Assembly (NCBI GenBank): GCA_002279795.1
Contig: NCCT01000002.1
Location: forward strand, 1 to 64,000
Direction of reading: 5' to 3'
DNA: 64,000 nucleotides
Origin: Hydrogenophilales bacterium 12-61-10
GTDB taxonomy: Bacteria; Pseudomonadota; Gammaproteobacteria; Burkholderiales; Thiobacillaceae
The notes beneath the pieces are model-generated. The model was not told where the DNA came from. It saw only the letters and a list, made by a program, of their open reading frames with translations, and did not search any database. Positions 24,405 to 34,670 of the stretch are shown here, one piece after another (within the stretch, counting starts at the first letter, position 1; every line of letters begins with the position of its first letter). A program made the translations under genes and the position numbers.

Positions 24405-25798
24405 GCGATGGCCTCCTTCCATTTGCTGACCGTATAGCGCGACAGCCGCACGCCCGGGTCCCAGAAATTCATCGACAGCCCGGCCTTGCGTTTGAGCTGC
24501 GCCAGAAACTCGACCGGGTCGGGCAGCTGTTCCCACACCTGCGGCAGGAAGGTGCTGCGGTAGTGGCCGAATTCGAACACCACGCCATCGACGTGCGGGC
24601 GCAGGCTGGCCAGCGCCTCCTGCTCGCTGGCGGTGCCCAACGATTCGGCTGGCGACAGCAGCGACACTTCGACGCGGATGGTGTCGAACTCCGCCCGGCT
24701 CAGCGGCGCAAAACGCGGGTCGCGAAAGGCTGCGGCCACGGCGTTTTCGCGCACGTCGTCGGCCAGCGGCCGGTGCGCCTCCAGCGTGCCGATGCAGCCG
24801 CGCAACTCGCCGTGCCGGGTCAGCGTGACGAAGCTGGCGCCGTGCGCCTGCAGCCAGGCATGCCGCGCGTCGAACGCAGCGGACTGGCCCAATGCCGCGG
24901 TCTGGCCCAGCGCAACGGACTGACCGAGCGCCGCCGCGATTCCAGACCGCGCGAGCTTGAGCAAAACCGACCCCTTGTCATCCGCTTCAGGCTGCTGCAC
25001 ATCGGCCGCATTCTCAAAAGCAAACGCGGCATAGCCCACCACCCGCTCGGGATCGCCGGCGGTGTCGCTGGAATTGCGCACGTCCAGCGCCACGGGCTGC
25101 AGGCCATGCCGGCGCGCGGCCAGCAGCAGGCCGTTGACCGGCGTCGCGCCGCAGGCCTGCTCGTGGTCGAGGTGCGGGTTCAAGGCCAGGATGGCCTCGA
25201 CCGTCGCGCCGTCGACCTTGCGCGCCACCGCGTCGGGCAGGAAATGCGACAGGTCGGAACTGATCACGATCAAGGTCTCGTCGCCACCCCACACCGCTTC
25301 CAGCACCTCGGCCACTTCCTCGGGCGTGGCGTCGCCCACCGCCAGCGGCAGCAACTCGAAATCGTCCAGCGCCTGTTGCAGAAACGGCAGCTGCACTTCG
25401 AGCGAATGCTCCATCTGGTGCGCCGCCGCGCTGACGCTCACCTGCGGCAATGCGGACAAGCGCTGCATGCCTGCCTGGTCCAGCGGGATCTCGCCGAGCG
25501 GGGTGGCAAAGCGGTCGGCATCAGGCAAGGCCAGCCCGCGCACATAGACACGGTGGGTGGGGCCGAGCAGCACCACGCGGCGAATACGGGCGCGCTGCTC
25601 GCCCAGCCGGGCGTAAGCACTGGCGGCGACCGCGCCGGAATAGACGTAACCGGCGTGCGGCACGATCAGCGCCTTGGGCGCACGCGCCCCAGCGCCCGCG
25701 CTGGCATGTGCCAGCTGCTCGCTGACGCTGCGTTTCAGTTCGGCCGGGTTGTCCGGGTAAAACATCCCCGCGACAGCGGCGGGACGGGTAATAGACAT
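24401..25798 (-). CDS. AmmeMemoRadiSam system AmrB-AmrA fusion (MEMO + AMMECR1)
   Basis: The 465-residue protein fuses two families. Residues about 1-265 are MEMO-like (RPAAVAGMFYPDNPAELKRS, IVPHAGYVYSGAVAASAYAR, LGPTHRVYVRGLAL, VISSDLSHFL), with metal-binding histidines as in extradiol dioxygenase relatives. Residues about 300-465 are AMMECR1 (VTLTRHGELRGCIGTLEAHR, FRDPRFAPLSRAEF, WEQLPDPVEFLAQLKRKAGL). The linker contains three near-repeats of ALGQSVA. ATG 25798 is preceded by a GGAG-like site. Confidence 0.9.
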   Translation of the reverse strand: MSITRPAAVAGMFYPDNPAELKRSVSEQLAHASAGAGARAPKALIVPHAGYVYSGAVAASAYARLGEQRARIRRVVLLGPTHRVYVRGLALPDADRFATPLGEIPLDQAGMQRLSALPQVSVSAAAHQMEHSLEVQLPFLQQALDDFELLPLAVGDATPEEVAEVLEAVWGGDETLIVISSDLSHFLPDAVARKVDGATVEAILALNPHLDHEQACGATPVNGLLLAARRHGLQPVALDVRNSSDTAGDPERVVGYAAFAFENAADVQQPEADDKGSVLLKLARSGIAAALGQSVALGQTAALGQSAAFDARHAWLQAHGASFVTLTRHGELRGCIGTLEAHRPLADDVRENAVAAAFRDPRFAPLSRAEFDTIRVEVSLLSPAESLGTASEQEALASLRPHVDGVVFEFGHYRSTFLPQVWEQLPDPVEFLAQLKRKAGLSMNFWDPGVRLSRYTVSKWKEAIA

Positions 25799-25944
25799 GG
25801 CGTGCTCCTGCATTCGATATACCCCATTAGATGTGGGGGAATGGGCCGGATTCAAGAGGACCGGGCATCGATTTCGGCTGCTTCGCTGCCGCCTCAGGCG
25901 CGGCGCCGCCCACCCGCCATTGGAGCGTGAACAGCGCCGGACGC

Positions 25945-25962
25945 GCTTCATCAGGCTGTCAT
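25945..25962 (+). promoter_or_regulatory. Candidate Pho box upstream of phoX
   Basis: GCTTCAT-CAGG-CTGTCAT is a 7-4-7 arrangement whose second half is the exact PhoB half-site CTGTCAT; the first half keeps only TCAT. It lies about 97 bp upstream of phoX, a typical PhoB-regulated gene. The rest of the 260-bp gap (25799-26058) shows no gene. The call is tentative because one half-site is weak. Confidence 0.4.
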
Positions 25963-26058
25963 ATGCCCTCTCTACAGTCGACCTGCTCGCGCGGCCGCCC
26001 GCAATGGTGTGGTTATCCCGCGCTGCAACCCTACAACTGATCTGGCGAGAGGATTTCC

Positions 26059-28053
26059 ATGTTTTCCAATGACGAATCGAACAACCCGTCGAACAATCCG
26101 TCCATGCAGGACGTGATCGACACCTGCAACCATCAGCGCCGCACCCTGCTCAAGGGCTCGATCGGCGTGGCCACCTGGGCCGCATTCGGCGGCATGGGGC
26201 TGTCCACTGGCGCCCTTGCCAAAGGCGGTCATGGCGGCAATGCCGCAGACCCGCTGATCGGCTTTACGCCGGTGTCCGCCAACACTTTGCCGATGACCGA
26301 CATGGTCAGCGTACCGGCCGGTTACAGCACCCGCGTTTTTGTCGCTTGGGGCGATGCGCTGTCGCACGGCGCCAACTGGGACCCCGCGACCGAAATGACC
26401 GAGGCCCAGCAGCTCAGAAGCTACGGTGCGCACACCGACGGCATGCATTTCTTCCCTTTCCCGGCCGAGCCTGCCCGCGCTGGCAACATGCACGGCCTGC
26501 TCGTGTCGAACAGCGAGTACAACGACCCCGGCTTGGTACATGCCACCCTGTCCTACAGCAGTGACGAGATGACCGCCGAGCGGGTCGATACCCAGCTTGC
26601 CGCCCATGGCGTCAACGTCGTCGAAGCCTTGCGTCCGGCGCGCAAGGGCGACTGGAAAATCAAGCGCCCGTCGCGCCTGGCCCGCCGCATCACCGGCAAG
26701 ACGCCGATGGCGGTATCCGGCCCCGCCGCCGGCCATGCCATGCTGAAAACGCCCGCTGACCCCAGCGGCATGCGCGTACTGGGGACGCTCAACAACTGCG
26801 CCAACGGCTACACGCCGTGGGGCACCTATCTCACCTGCGAAGAAAATTTCAACGGCTACTTCGGCACGACCGACGCCGCCTTCGTCCAGACCCCGCACGA
26901 AAAACGGTATGGCGTGAGCAAGGGCGGCTTTGGCTACCGCTGGCACGAAGCCGATCCGCGCTTCGACCTGCGTGCGGATGGCCAGGTATCGAACGAACCC
27001 AACCGCTTCGGCTGGGTCGTCGAGATCGACCCCTTCGACCCCAAGAGCACCCCCGTCAAGCGCACTGCGCTGGGCCGCTTCAAGCACGAAGGCGCCTGGG
27101 TGGTGGTGGACGACAACGACAACCTCGCCGTCTACATGGGTGACGATGAACGTTTTGAATACGTGTACAAATTCGTTTCCGCACACAAGCTCGACAAGCA
27201 AGTCGGTGCGCGCCGCATGAAAGCCCGCCACCGCGAGATGCTCGACCACGGCACCCTGTACGCCGCGCGCTTCAACGCCGACGGCTCCGGCGAATGGCTG
27301 GCGCTTGTTCACGGCGAGAACAGCCTGACCGCCGCCAACGGCTTTGCGGATCAGGGCGAAGTCCTGATCCGGGCGCGTGCCGCCGCCGACCTGCTGGGAG
27401 CCACCAAGATGGACCGTCCGGAATGGGGCGCGGTGCACCCGCACAGCCGCGAGGTCTACATGACCATGACCAACAACACCGCGCGCAGCGCTGCCCAGAT
27501 CGACGCCGCCAACCCGCGTGCGAAGAATATCCATGGTCACATCGTCCGCTGGCGCGAGGCGGGCAACCGCGTCACCGCCACCGCGTTCGAATGGGATTTG
27601 TTCGTGCAGGCCGGCGACAGCCTGGACGCCAACCCCGACCTGCAGGGCACCATCAACGGCGACGACTACGGTTCGCCCGACGGCCTGTGGTTCGACCGCG
27701 ACGGCCGCCTGTGGATCCAGACCGACCAGGCCGGTACCGCCACCGGCGCCTACGCCAACATTGGCGGCAACGTCATGATGTGCGCCGACGTAACGACCGG
27801 CGAAACGCGCCGCTTCCTCACCGCGCCGCCCAATGCCGAAGTCACCGGCGTGACGACGACGCCGGACGGCAAGTCGATGTTCGTCGGCATCCAGCATCCG
27901 GGAGAAGACTGGACAGCGGGCTTCACCGAAAACTCGTCCTGGCCCGACAACGGCGCCAACGGCCCTACCACGGCGAGCGCATCCGGCCCGGCCAAGCCGC
28001 GTTCAGCAGTCGTCGTCATCACCAAGGACGACGGTGGCGTGATCGGCAGCTGA
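26059..28053 (+). CDS. phoX: PhoX-family alkaline phosphatase, Tat-exported
   Basis: The 664-residue protein carries a twin-arginine signal, NHQRRTLLKGSIGVATWAAF, with cleavage near ALAKG. DUF839/PhoX motifs follow, including LLVSNSEYNDPGLVH, GTYLTCEENFNGYFG, ALGRFKHEGAWVVVDDNDN, YMTMTNNTA and DGLWFDRDGRLWIQTDQAG. PhoX enzymes are Ca/Fe-dependent periplasmic phosphomonoesterases induced by phosphate starvation. Ribosome site GAGAGGA precedes ATG 26059. It ends against a bidirectional terminator shared with the convergent NADH dehydrogenase gene. Confidence 0.9.
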   Translation: MFSNDESNNPSNNPSMQDVIDTCNHQRRTLLKGSIGVATWAAFGGMGLSTGALAKGGHGGNAADPLIGFTPVSANTLPMTDMVSVPAGYSTRVFVAWGDALSHGANWDPATEMTEAQQLRSYGAHTDGMHFFPFPAEPARAGNMHGLLVSNSEYNDPGLVHATLSYSSDEMTAERVDTQLAAHGVNVVEALRPARKGDWKIKRPSRLARRITGKTPMAVSGPAAGHAMLKTPADPSGMRVLGTLNNCANGYTPWGTYLTCEENFNGYFGTTDAAFVQTPHEKRYGVSKGGFGYRWHEADPRFDLRADGQVSNEPNRFGWVVEIDPFDPKSTPVKRTALGRFKHEGAWVVVDDNDNLAVYMGDDERFEYVYKFVSAHKLDKQVGARRMKARHREMLDHGTLYAARFNADGSGEWLALVHGENSLTAANGFADQGEVLIRARAAADLLGATKMDRPEWGAVHPHSREVYMTMTNNTARSAAQIDAANPRAKNIHGHIVRWREAGNRVTATAFEWDLFVQAGDSLDANPDLQGTINGDDYGSPDGLWFDRDGRLWIQTDQAGTATGAYANIGGNVMMCADVTTGETRRFLTAPPNAEVTGVTTTPDGKSMFVGIQHPGEDWTAGFTENSSWPDNGANGPTTASASGPAKPRSAVVVITKDDGGVIGS

Positions 28054-28085
28054 TTGGTTTTTGCCGCATTAGCCAGCAGCAAATG

Positions 28086-28115
28086 AAACGGGCAGACCTT
28101 TGGGTCTGCCCGTTT
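28086..28115. terminator. Bidirectional terminator between phoX and the NADH dehydrogenase gene
   Basis: AAACGGGCAGACC and GGTCTGCCCGTTT pair across a TTTG loop, followed by TTGTTT. It lies between two convergent genes. Confidence 0.8.
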
Positions 28116-28152
28116 TGTTTGTGCGCCAGCAAAGCGCAAAGACAGGGGCCGC

Positions 28153-29472
28153 TCAGTGCAGCTTGATGCGTGCGCGCGTCGGCGTGCTGATGAAGTGGGC
28201 GTAGGTTGTCATCGAGGTCTTAACCCAGCCGTGCAGGGCGATCTGGTGCATCTTGTGCAATGACCAGTACACCAGCCGCGCCATCGCGCCTTCGATCATG
28301 ATGCTGCCGCCCGACAGGCCGCCCATCAGATTGCCGACAGTAGAAAAGCGCCCCAGCGCGACCAGCGAACCGTAGTCGCGATAGACGTAATCCTGCAGCG
28401 GCTTGCCGCGGAAGCGGCGGCAGATCGCCTTCGCGATATGCGTCGCCTGCTGATGCGCGGCCTGGGCGCGCGGCGGCACATTCTTGCCGTCCGGCATCGG
28501 GCAGGCGGCGCAGTCGCCGAGCGCAAAAATATTGTCGTCGCGCGTGGTCTGCAGCGTGGGTTTGACCACCAGCTGATTGATGCGGTTGGTTTCCAGACCG
28601 TCGATCTCGCGCAGGAAATCTGGCGCCTTGATGCCGGCCGACCACACCATCATGCTGGCGGGAATGAATTTGCCCGACGCCGTCATCATGCCGTCACGGC
28701 GCACCTCGGTCACGCGCTCGTTGACGTGCATCTCGACCCCGAGCTCGGCCAGCCGCTCCGCCGCCGCGCCCGACAACCGCGGCGGCAGGCCGGGCAGGAT
28801 GCGGTCGGAGGCTTCGACCAGCAGCAGCTTCAGGCTTCGGTCAGGGTCGATTTGGTCCATGCCGTAAGCCGACAGCTCGCGCGTGGTGTCGTGCAGCTCG
28901 GCCGCGAGCTCGACCCCGGTGGCGCCCGCGCCGACGATGCCGACGGTCAACTGGCCGGGCGCGACGCCCTCGGTCTGGGTATTGGCGCGCAGGCATGCGT
29001 TGATGTGACGGCGATGGAACTCTCGCGCCTCGCTCGGCGTATCGAGCATGATGCAGTGCTCGGAGACGCCGGGCACGCCGAAGTCGTTGGCCACCGAGCC
29101 GACGGCAATGATCAGCGTGTCGTAGCGAAAGCGGCGCCGTGGAATGATCTCCTCGCCTTTTTCATCAAACGTGGGCGCCACGCCGATTTCCTGCTTGGCG
29201 CGGTCCAGTTGCTCCATCCGCCCGAGGCGAAACTTGAAATGGTGCCAGTGGCCCTGCGCCAGATATTCCAGCCTCTCGGCGTAGGAGTCGAGGCTGCCCG
29301 CCGCCACTTCGTACAGCAGCGGCTTCCACAAATGCGAAGGCGAAGCATCGATCAGCGTGATGTTCGCGCGCTTCTTTTTGCCCAGCTTGTCGCCCAGGCG
29401 TGTGGCCAGTTCGAGCCCCCCCGCGCCGCCGCCGACGATGACGATTTCATGTATTTCTTGAGTTTTTTCCAC
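28153..29472 (-). CDS. Type II NADH dehydrogenase (FAD-dependent pyridine nucleotide-disulfide family)
   Basis: The 439-residue protein has the FAD motif IVIVGGGAGGLELATRLG, the second dinucleotide fold LTVGIVGAGATGVELAAELH, and the C-terminal FAD motif DNIFALGDCAACP. A hydrophobic/amphipathic C-terminal region (LVYWSLHKMHQIALHGW) suits membrane association. NDH-2 enzymes oxidise NADH and reduce quinone without pumping. I prefer GTG 29472, with AGG 8 bases upstream; ATG 29517 would add 15 residues and lacks a ribosome site. It is divergent from the HerA-like gene. Confidence 0.88.
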   Translation of the reverse strand: MEKTQEIHEIVIVGGGAGGLELATRLGDKLGKKKRANITLIDASPSHLWKPLLYEVAAGSLDSYAERLEYLAQGHWHHFKFRLGRMEQLDRAKQEIGVAPTFDEKGEEIIPRRRFRYDTLIIAVGSVANDFGVPGVSEHCIMLDTPSEAREFHRRHINACLRANTQTEGVAPGQLTVGIVGAGATGVELAAELHDTTRELSAYGMDQIDPDRSLKLLLVEASDRILPGLPPRLSGAAAERLAELGVEMHVNERVTEVRRDGMMTASGKFIPASMMVWSAGIKAPDFLREIDGLETNRINQLVVKPTLQTTRDDNIFALGDCAACPMPDGKNVPPRAQAAHQQATHIAKAICRRFRGKPLQDYVYRDYGSLVALGRFSTVGNLMGGLSGGSIMIEGAMARLVYWSLHKMHQIALHGWVKTSMTTYAHFISTPTRARIKLH

Positions 29473-29605
29473 GCTGTTGCCCTGCTTTTCTCGATGACCC
29501 GATGATACCCGCAACATTAGCGGGTGCTTCTATACCGAACTGAATACCTGACGCAGTCGAACCCGCTAGAATCCTCATTCCCCGCTCCATTCGACAGGAA
29601 CTGCC

Positions 29606-31111
29606 GTGACCGAACCGCTGCTGATCGCCAAAAACGCCACCCTTGACCTCTGCCTGCTGCCGCAGATGGCCAACCGTCACGGCCTCATCACTGGCGCCAC
29701 CGGCACTGGCAAGACCGTCACCCTGCAGACGCTGGCCGAGCATTTTTCACGCATCGGCGTGCCGTGTTTCATGTCGGACGTGAAGGGCGATCTGTCGGGC
29801 GTATCGCAGCCCGGCGGCGGCAATGCCAAGGTGACCGAGCGCGTGGAAATGCTCAAACTCGAAGGCTTTCAGCATCAGGGCTATCCGGTCACCCTATGGG
29901 ATCCGTTCGGCACCAGCGGCCACCCGGTGCGCGCGACGGTATCCGACATGGGCCCGCTGCTGCTGGGGCGCATGCTCGATCTCAACGAAACCCAGAACGG
30001 CGTGCTCAACCTGGTATTCAAGGTCGCCGACGACAACAGCCTGCTGCTGCTCGACCTCAAGGACCTGCGCGCGATGCTGGCCTACGTCGGAGAAAACGCC
30101 AAACTGTTCACCACCGATTATGGCAACGTGTCGGCGGCGTCCATCGGCGCCATCCAGCGCGGCTTGCTGGCACTGGAATCGCAGGGCGGCGAGCAGATTT
30201 TCGGCGAACCGATGCTCAACATCGACGACCTGATGCAGACCGACAGGGGTCGCGGCGTCATCAATATCCTGTCGGCCGACACCCTGATGCAGGCGCCCAA
30301 AATGTACGCCACCCTGCTGCTGTGGCTGCTGGCCGAACTGTACGAAAACCTGCCCGAAGCGGGCGACCTCGACAAGCCGAAGCTGGTGTTCTTCTTCGAC
30401 GAAGCGCACCTGCTGTTTACCGACGCCCCCGACGCGCTGGTCGACAAGATCGAGCAGGTGGTGCGGCTGATCCGCTCGAAAGGCGTCGGCGTGTTTTTCG
30501 TCACCCAGAACCCAGCCGACGTGCCGGACAAGATCCTGTCGCAACTCGGCAACCGCGTGCAGCATGCGCTGCGCGCGTTTTCCGCACGCGACCAGAAGGC
30601 GGTCAAGGCCGCCGCCGAAACCATGCGCGACAACCCGGCGCTGGATGAGGCCGCGGTCATCACCGAACTCGGCGTTGGCGAAGCGCTGGTGTCCTTTCTC
30701 GACGCAAAAGGCCGCCCTGGCGTGGTTGAGCGCGCCTTCGTCGTGCCGCCGCAGGGCCAGCTCGGCCCCATCACCGAAGCCCAGCGCCGGCAGTTGATGC
30801 AAACCTCGCTGGTGGCGGGCGTGTACGACAAGACGGTAGATCGTGAGTCGGCCTACGAATCGCTGAAGGCGCGTGCCGAGCAGACGGCTATTGCGGCTGC
30901 GGCGGCAAAACCCGCGGCGAAAACGACCGAAGCGGCGGCTGCAGGGGGCGGTGGTCTGGGCGACATTCTGGGGGGCGTGCTGGGCGGCAGCGGGCGCCGC
31001 GAAGGGGTGCTGGAGGCGTTTACCAAATCCGCTGCGCGGGCGATCGGCAGCCAGGCCGGAAGGTCGATTATTCGGGGGGTGTTGGGGAGTTTGTTTGGCG
31101 GTAAGCGATGA
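29606..31111 (+). CDS. HerA-like ATPase, DUF853 (YjgR) family
   Basis: The 501-residue protein has Walker [17 protein letters not shown], Walker [15 protein letters not shown], and the sensor region [20 protein letters not shown]. It belongs to the DUF853 branch of HerA/FtsK-like ATPases. A flexible Ala-rich segment near 430 leads to a Gly-rich C-terminus ending SLFGGKR. The start is GTG at 29606 with AGGAA upstream. Function in this family is not settled. No NurA-like nuclease is adjacent, so a HerA-NurA repair role is not supported here. Confidence 0.88.
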   Translation: MTEPLLIAKNATLDLCLLPQMANRHGLITGATGTGKTVTLQTLAEHFSRIGVPCFMSDVKGDLSGVSQPGGGNAKVTERVEMLKLEGFQHQGYPVTLWDPFGTSGHPVRATVSDMGPLLLGRMLDLNETQNGVLNLVFKVADDNSLLLLDLKDLRAMLAYVGENAKLFTTDYGNVSAASIGAIQRGLLALESQGGEQIFGEPMLNIDDLMQTDRGRGVINILSADTLMQAPKMYATLLLWLLAELYENLPEAGDLDKPKLVFFFDEAHLLFTDAPDALVDKIEQVVRLIRSKGVGVFFVTQNPADVPDKILSQLGNRVQHALRAFSARDQKAVKAAAETMRDNPALDEAAVITELGVGEALVSFLDAKGRPGVVERAFVVPPQGQLGPITEAQRRQLMQTSLVAGVYDKTVDRESAYESLKARAEQTAIAAAAAKPAAKTTEAAAAGGGGLGDILGGVLGGSGRREGVLEAFTKSAARAIGSQAGRSIIRGVLGSLFGGKR

Positions 31112-31120
31112 CTGGATAAA

Positions 31121-31189
31121 CCTCCCCCCTTTGGAAAAGGGGGAAGTCTCACCGTTATGGCCTTCAGTGTGCTTTTCCAAAGGGGGAGG
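31121..31189. repeat. Inverted repeat CCTCCCCCTTTGGAAAAG, probable bidirectional terminator
   Basis: Left arm 31121-31139 and right arm 31172-31189 are complementary except for one extra C, with a loop of about 32 nt. It lies between the convergent HerA-like gene and trpC. The sequence has the look of a dispersed repeat and can act as a terminator on both sides. Confidence 0.55.
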
Positions 31190-31206
31190 CTATCAGCCAC
31201 CTGCAC

Positions 31207-31998
31207 CTAGACGGCAAACAACCGAGCCAGCTCCGCCCCGGGATCAGCCGCCCGCATGAACGCCTCTCCCACCAGAAACGCATTGACCTGATGCCCCCGC
31301 ATCCGCACCACATCCGCCGGTGCAAGTATCCCCGACTCGGTAATCACAATCCGCTCACTCCCGATCTTCGGCAACAAACCCAGGGTCGTCTCCAGACTCA
31401 CCTCAAACGTCCGCAGATTGCGGTTGTTGATTCCCTGCAGCGGCGTCTTCAACTGCAACGCCGAATCCAGCTCCGCAGCATTGTGCGACTCCACCAACAC
31501 CGCCATCCCTAACTCGAACGCCAGGTCTTCCAGCGCCTTCATCGCCGACAGTTCCAGCGCGGCGACGATCAGCAAAATGCAGTCCGCGCCCATCGCGCGC
31601 GCCTCAAAGACCTGATACGGATCGATGATGAAATCTTTGCGCAGCACCGGCAGCGCGCACGCGGCGCGCGCCTGCATCAGATACTCGGCGCTGCCCTGAA
31701 AGTAGTCGCGGTCGGTCAGCACCGACAGGCACGCGGCGCCGCCGGCGGCATAACTGGCGGCGATCTCCGCGGGCTTGAAGTCGGGCCGGATGACCCCCTT
31801 GGACGGGCTGGCTTTCTTGATTTCGGCGATGACGGCCGGCTGGCCGGCGGCCAGTTTGGCGCGCAGGGCGCCGACAAAATCACGCGGCGGCGCGGCGGCC
31901 CTGGCACGCGCCTGCATCTCGGCCAGCGGCACGGCGGCCAGGCCAGCAGCGATTTCTGCGCGTTTGGTGGCGAGTATTTTTTCGAGGATATCGCTCAT
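31207..31998 (-). CDS. trpC: Indole-3-glycerol phosphate synthase
   Basis: The 263-residue TIM-barrel enzyme closes the indole ring in tryptophan synthesis. Motifs are [20 protein letters not shown] (catalytic Glu-Ile-Lys), [34 protein letters not shown] and [16 protein letters not shown] 31998 is the family-like start ([16 protein letters not shown]); a 32-residue extension is rejected. It follows trpD by 10 bp, last in trpG-MBL-trpD-trpC. Confidence 0.97.
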   Translation of the reverse strand: MSDILEKILATKRAEIAAGLAAVPLAEMQARARAAAPPRDFVGALRAKLAAGQPAVIAEIKKASPSKGVIRPDFKPAEIAASYAAGGAACLSVLTDRDYFQGSAEYLMQARAACALPVLRKDFIIDPYQVFEARAMGADCILLIVAALELSAMKALEDLAFELGMAVLVESHNAAELDSALQLKTPLQGINNRNLRTFEVSLETTLGLLPKIGSERIVITESGILAPADVVRMRGHQVNAFLVGEAFMRAADPGAELARLFAV

Positions 31999-32008
31999 TT
32001 TGGGCAAT

Positions 32009-33030
<1,022 letters not shown>

Positions 33031-33034
<4 letters not shown>

Positions 33035-33966
33035 TTCGGGCTGGCCGGGTTCAGGTTCAGGGGATAGCAGCTCAGGTCGTCGGCAAATGCGACCGGCCCG
33101 GCATAGTGGACGCGGATCGCGGCGAGCGTGTCGGCTTCGCGGCCGAGGGTGCGCAACATGCGGTGCGACAGCACCAGCTTCTTGACCCGCGCCTGGGCGG
33201 CAATGCGGCCGATGTCGTCAGGCGTCATGTGCAGGGCGTGCGCCACGCCGGTGGTGCCGATGGGGACCGCGTTGTGCGCGACGAAAACATCGGCGTCGCG
33301 CGCGAGCGCGACCAGATCGCCCTTGCCGCTGGTGTCGCCTGAAAACACGACGACCGCGCCGCTGATCTCGGCGCGCCACGCCAGCGCGGGCAAGGATCCG
33401 TGCTCGACGGCGGTGGCGGCAAGGCGCATGGCGCGGAACGTGCCCACGCCGACCACCTTGCCGTCGGCTTTCACGTCCTGCGGTTCGAGCGTGTAGCTGC
33501 CGCTGCCGTCGAGAAAATCGCCGAGGTAGCGAAACGCGCCCGCCTTGCCGAACAAGGCGTCGGCGAAGGCCTCCGCACCCGGCATGATGGCATTGCCCGG
33601 CGGGCCGTAGACCGGCAGCGCACGGCTGCGGTCTTCGAAGTAACTCGATTTCACCAGCGCGGCAAAATCGCTCGCGTGGTCGGCGTGGAAATGCGTGAAC
33701 GCGACGGCGTCGAGATCGACCATCGACGCGCCGGCTTCGCCGAAGCGCAGCTTCACGCCGCCGCCCGCATCGACCAGCAGCCGCGTACGGCCGTCCTGCC
33801 ACAGCAGATAGCCGCTGGACGCGCGCTTGTCCGCCGCCTCAGGGCCGCCCGAGCCCAGCACCTGCAGCGCCACGCCCGACGCGCCGCACGACGGCGCTGC
33901 CATTCCCGGCGCGCTCAGGCCGAACAGGCTCGCGCAGACGGCAAACCACAGAGTCGGCTTAGGCAT
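33031..33966 (-). CDS. Secreted metallo-beta-lactamase-fold hydrolase inserted in the trp operon
   Basis: The 311-residue protein has a signal peptide ([20 protein letters not shown], cleavage near GMA-APSC). The MBL zinc motif is [16 protein letters not shown], with later [17 protein letters not shown] and LVLSHRM histidines, resembling the RNase Z/arylsulfatase-like subgroup. It overlaps trpG by 8 bp and trpD by 4 bp, so it is part of the trp transcript although a periplasmic hydrolase has no role in tryptophan synthesis. Substrate unknown. Confidence 0.85.
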
Positions 33967-34540
33967 GGGCAGGCTGTCCGAATTTGAGGAAATTGGCCAG
34001 CATGGCGTGGCCATGCTCGGTGAGGATGGATTCGGGGTGGAACTGCACGCCTTCGACGGCCAGCGTCTTGTGGCGCACCCCCATGATTTCGCCGTCGTCG
34101 GTCCACGCGGTGATTTCGAGGCAGTCCGGCAGCGATTCGCGCTCGATCACCAGCGAGTGGTAACGGGTGGCGCGGAAGGGATTCGGCAGGCCTTTGAATA
34201 CGCCGGCGTCGGTGTGATGGATCATCGAGGTCTTGCCGTGCATCAGTTCTTTGGCGCGCACGATTTTTCCGCCGAAGGCCTGGCCGATGCTCTGGTGGCC
34301 GAGGCAGACGCCGAGTATCGGCACCTTGCCTGCGTATTCCTTGATCAGCGGCACCGACACCCCGGCCTCGTTGGGCGTGCAGGGGCCGGGCGATACCACG
34401 ATGTGATCGGGTTTCAACGCGGCGATACCCGCGAGATCGATCTCGTCGTTGCGAATGACCTTGACGTCCTCCCCCAGCTCGCCGAAATACTGCACGAGGT
34501 TGTAGGTGAAGCTGTCGTAATTGTCGATCATGAGAAGCAT
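33959..34540 (-). CDS. trpG: Anthranilate synthase glutamine amidotransferase subunit
   Basis: The 193-residue class I amidotransferase begins [20 protein letters not shown]. It has the nucleophile [20 protein letters not shown] (Cys) and the His-Glu pair in [15 protein letters not shown]. It supplies ammonia to TrpE, which here lies 6.8 kb away. It may also serve PabB, as in some bacteria. It starts the trpG-MBL-trpD-trpC operon. Confidence 0.96.
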   Translation of the reverse strand: MLLMIDNYDSFTYNLVQYFGELGEDVKVIRNDEIDLAGIAALKPDHIVVSPGPCTPNEAGVSVPLIKEYAGKVPILGVCLGHQSIGQAFGGKIVRAKELMHGKTSMIHHTDAGVFKGLPNPFRATRYHSLVIERESLPDCLEITAWTDDGEIMGVRHKTLAVEGVQFHPESILTEHGHAMLANFLKFGQPAHA

Positions 34541-34621
34541 GGTGATTCCTTCGCGCGCCGGGCAGCCCGACCCCTGCTGAAAACAAAGGATTATAGCCGC
34601 GCGCCCAAGCCGCAAGACAGG

Positions 34622-34646
34622 CAAAAAAACGGCGCCCGCGGGCGCC
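34622..34646 (-). terminator. Terminator downstream of sqr
   Basis: On the minus strand GGCGCCCGCGGGCGCC forms a perfect GC hairpin followed by G and seven T. It lies 24 bp after the sqr stop and insulates trpG. Confidence 0.85.
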
Positions 34647-34670
34647 ATGACAAAGCGTTCGGGGAGACCC

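Noticed and set aside
25972..27897. 641-codon minus-strand open frame
   Set aside because: It is antisense to phoX, whose Tat signal and PhoX motifs are clear.
29606..31111. HerA-NurA DNA repair or defence pair
   Set aside because: No NurA-like nuclease or defence gene is adjacent; the protein belongs to the DUF853 branch.
29894..31180. 428-codon minus-strand open frame
   Set aside because: It lies opposite the HerA-like ATPase with Walker motifs; no independent motif is present.
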